A stretch of DNA of 13,568 nt, taken from contig JAEZDB010000487.1 of assembly GCA_023429855.1 (NCBI GenBank), positions 1 to 13,568 of the forward strand, given 5' to 3'. The notes beneath the pieces are model-generated. The model saw only the letters and a program-made list of their open reading frames with translations, was not told where the DNA came from and ran no database searches. The position numbers and the translations under genes were made by a program. This DNA comes from Actinomycetes bacterium (GTDB lineage: Bacteria; Actinomycetota; Thermoleophilia; Solirubrobacterales; Solirubrobacteraceae). Shown one piece after another: positions 12,942-13,568 of the stretch; the first letter of the stretch is position 1; each line of letters starts with the position of its first letter.

Positions 12942-13568
12942 TCACCGCGAGCGCCGGTACAGGTGCGGCGCGACCTGCTCGAGCCCGAGCGCAGCCGGGT
13001 TGGCGATCCGCTCGCTGCGGCCGAGCAGGAGCAGGCCGTTGGCCGACAGCGACGCTGCCAGCTTCTCATGGAGCGCGTGTCGCGCGGGCGGCTCGAAGTA
13101 GATCGCGACGTTGCGGCAGAGGACCACGTGCCACGGACCCGGTGCGGCCGGCGCCCTTGCGAGGTCACGCACCTCGAACATCGGTCGTGCGCCCGTCGGC
13201 AACGTATGGCCGGCGAGCACACCGTCATCAAGGCCCTGCCGGGCGCGGGTCACGTTCTCGGGCAGCAGGTCGCTGCCGAGCAGCTGCGCGCGCTCCGCGG
13301 CGCCGAGACGGTCCAGCAGCACGGCGAGGCTCCACAGCTCGGCGCCGTTGGAGCACCCAGCCGACCACACGCGCGGCCGAGGGGTCTGCCGGAGCCAGCC
13401 CATGTGGCGCTCGAGGTGTTCGAACTGCTCGGCGTCCCGGAAGAACCCGGTGACGGAGATCGCGACCGAGCGGCGGAAGTCGTCGCGGACCGCGTGGTCG
13501 CGGCGGATCGCCGTGCCGAGGGCGGCGATGTCGGCCACGCCGGCTCGTCCGAGGGCGCGCGCCACGCG
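12942..13568 (-). CDS. CheR-type protein-glutamate methyltransferase, N-terminus cut by window edge
   Basis: The frame is open from the right edge to the TGA at 12944-12942, giving the last ~208 residues. VAISVTGFFRDAEQFEHLER matches the end of the CheR N-terminal helical domain, VWSAGCSNGAELWSLAVLLD is the SAM-binding motif I (AGCSxGEE in most CheR; here the first Glu is Ala), LLGSDLLPENVTRARQG follows with the acidic residue for SAM ribose, and LCRNVAIYFEPPARHALHEK plus LLLLGRSERI are the late CheR motifs. CheR methylates glutamates of chemoreceptors; members next to hybrid or CHASE3 kinases may have other targets. The GTG at 13565 is probably internal, since the N-terminal domain would be incomplete. 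The kinase gene follows 4 nt later. No chemoreceptor or CheB is visible. Confidence 0.88.
   Translation of the reverse strand, partial: RVARALGRAGVADIAALGTAIRRDHAVRDDFRRSVAISVTGFFRDAEQFEHLERHMGWLRQTPRPRVWSAGCSNGAELWSLAVLLDRLGAAERAQLLGSDLLPENVTRARQGLDDGVLAGHTLPTGARPMFEVRDLARAPAAPGPWHVVLCRNVAIYFEPPARHALHEKLAASLSANGLLLLGRSERIANPAALGLEQVAPHLYRRSR

Noticed and set aside
12938..13231. N-terminal extension of the kinase frame to 13231
   Set aside because: It lies inside cheR in another frame, is Arg/Ser-rich, and the ATG at 12937 starts a normal transmembrane helix.
1..13568. tRNA genes, CRISPR arrays, transposases, attachment sites
   Set aside because: No cloverleaf, spaced direct repeats, transposase or integrase motifs, or flanking duplications were seen; the only regular repeat is the coding heptad array in the kinase.

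Overview
The window is a very GC-rich (about 70%), tightly packed bacterial chromosome segment. GC-ending codons, an ScpA/ScpB/RluB set, GTG starts and apparently leaderless genes point to an actinomycete-type bacterium (Actinomycetota, perhaps Thermoleophilia/Solirubrobacterales). That assignment is inference, because no rRNA or other phylogenetic marker is present. I see no tRNA, rRNA, CRISPR array, insertion sequence or phage gene.

Layout. (1) 1-1501, plus strand: the 3' end of a DHA2-type MFS drug exporter, followed by a TetR-family repressor whose start codon is unclear. (2) 1534-3416: two 23S rRNA modification enzymes, rluB (minus) and rlmN (plus), diverge from a 62-bp gap. (3) 3446-5311: a glutathionyl-hydroquinone-reductase-like enzyme (minus) and an unrecognised 282-residue protein (plus) diverge from a 60-bp gap that holds two palindromes, one of which covers the start codon of the unknown gene. 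(4) 5370-6943, plus: a zinc alcohol dehydrogenase translationally coupled (GTGA overlap) to a hotdog-fold acyl-CoA thioesterase. (5) 6956-9783, minus: the operon trpS-scpA-scpB, plus a 46-codon reading frame directly after scpB. (6) 9933-10421, plus: a diiron ferritin-like protein. (7) 10418-13568, minus: a cheR-type methyltransferase (cut by the window edge) followed 4 nt later by an 839-residue CHASE3-HAMP-coiled coil-GAF-PAS histidine kinase.

How they work together. trpS-scpA-scpB and rluB are household functions; scpA, scpB and rluB usually sit side by side, but here about 4.7 kb of mixed-strand accessory genes lies between scpB and rluB. The accessory genes have a redox/detoxification flavour (quinone reductase, alcohol dehydrogenase, thioesterase, ferritin-like protein, drug exporter), and CheR plus the kinase form a signalling pair whose response regulator is not in the window.

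The strongest non-genic signals are the two palindromes at 4420-4470 and a repeated TAnnnT element placed 6-8 nt before start codons (rluB, the unknown gene, adh, trpS; a weaker copy at rlmN). The latter is the expected layout of leaderless transcription. No clearly new multi-gene system is evident; the best candidate for something undescribed is the palindrome-controlled pair of quinone reductase and unknown protein.
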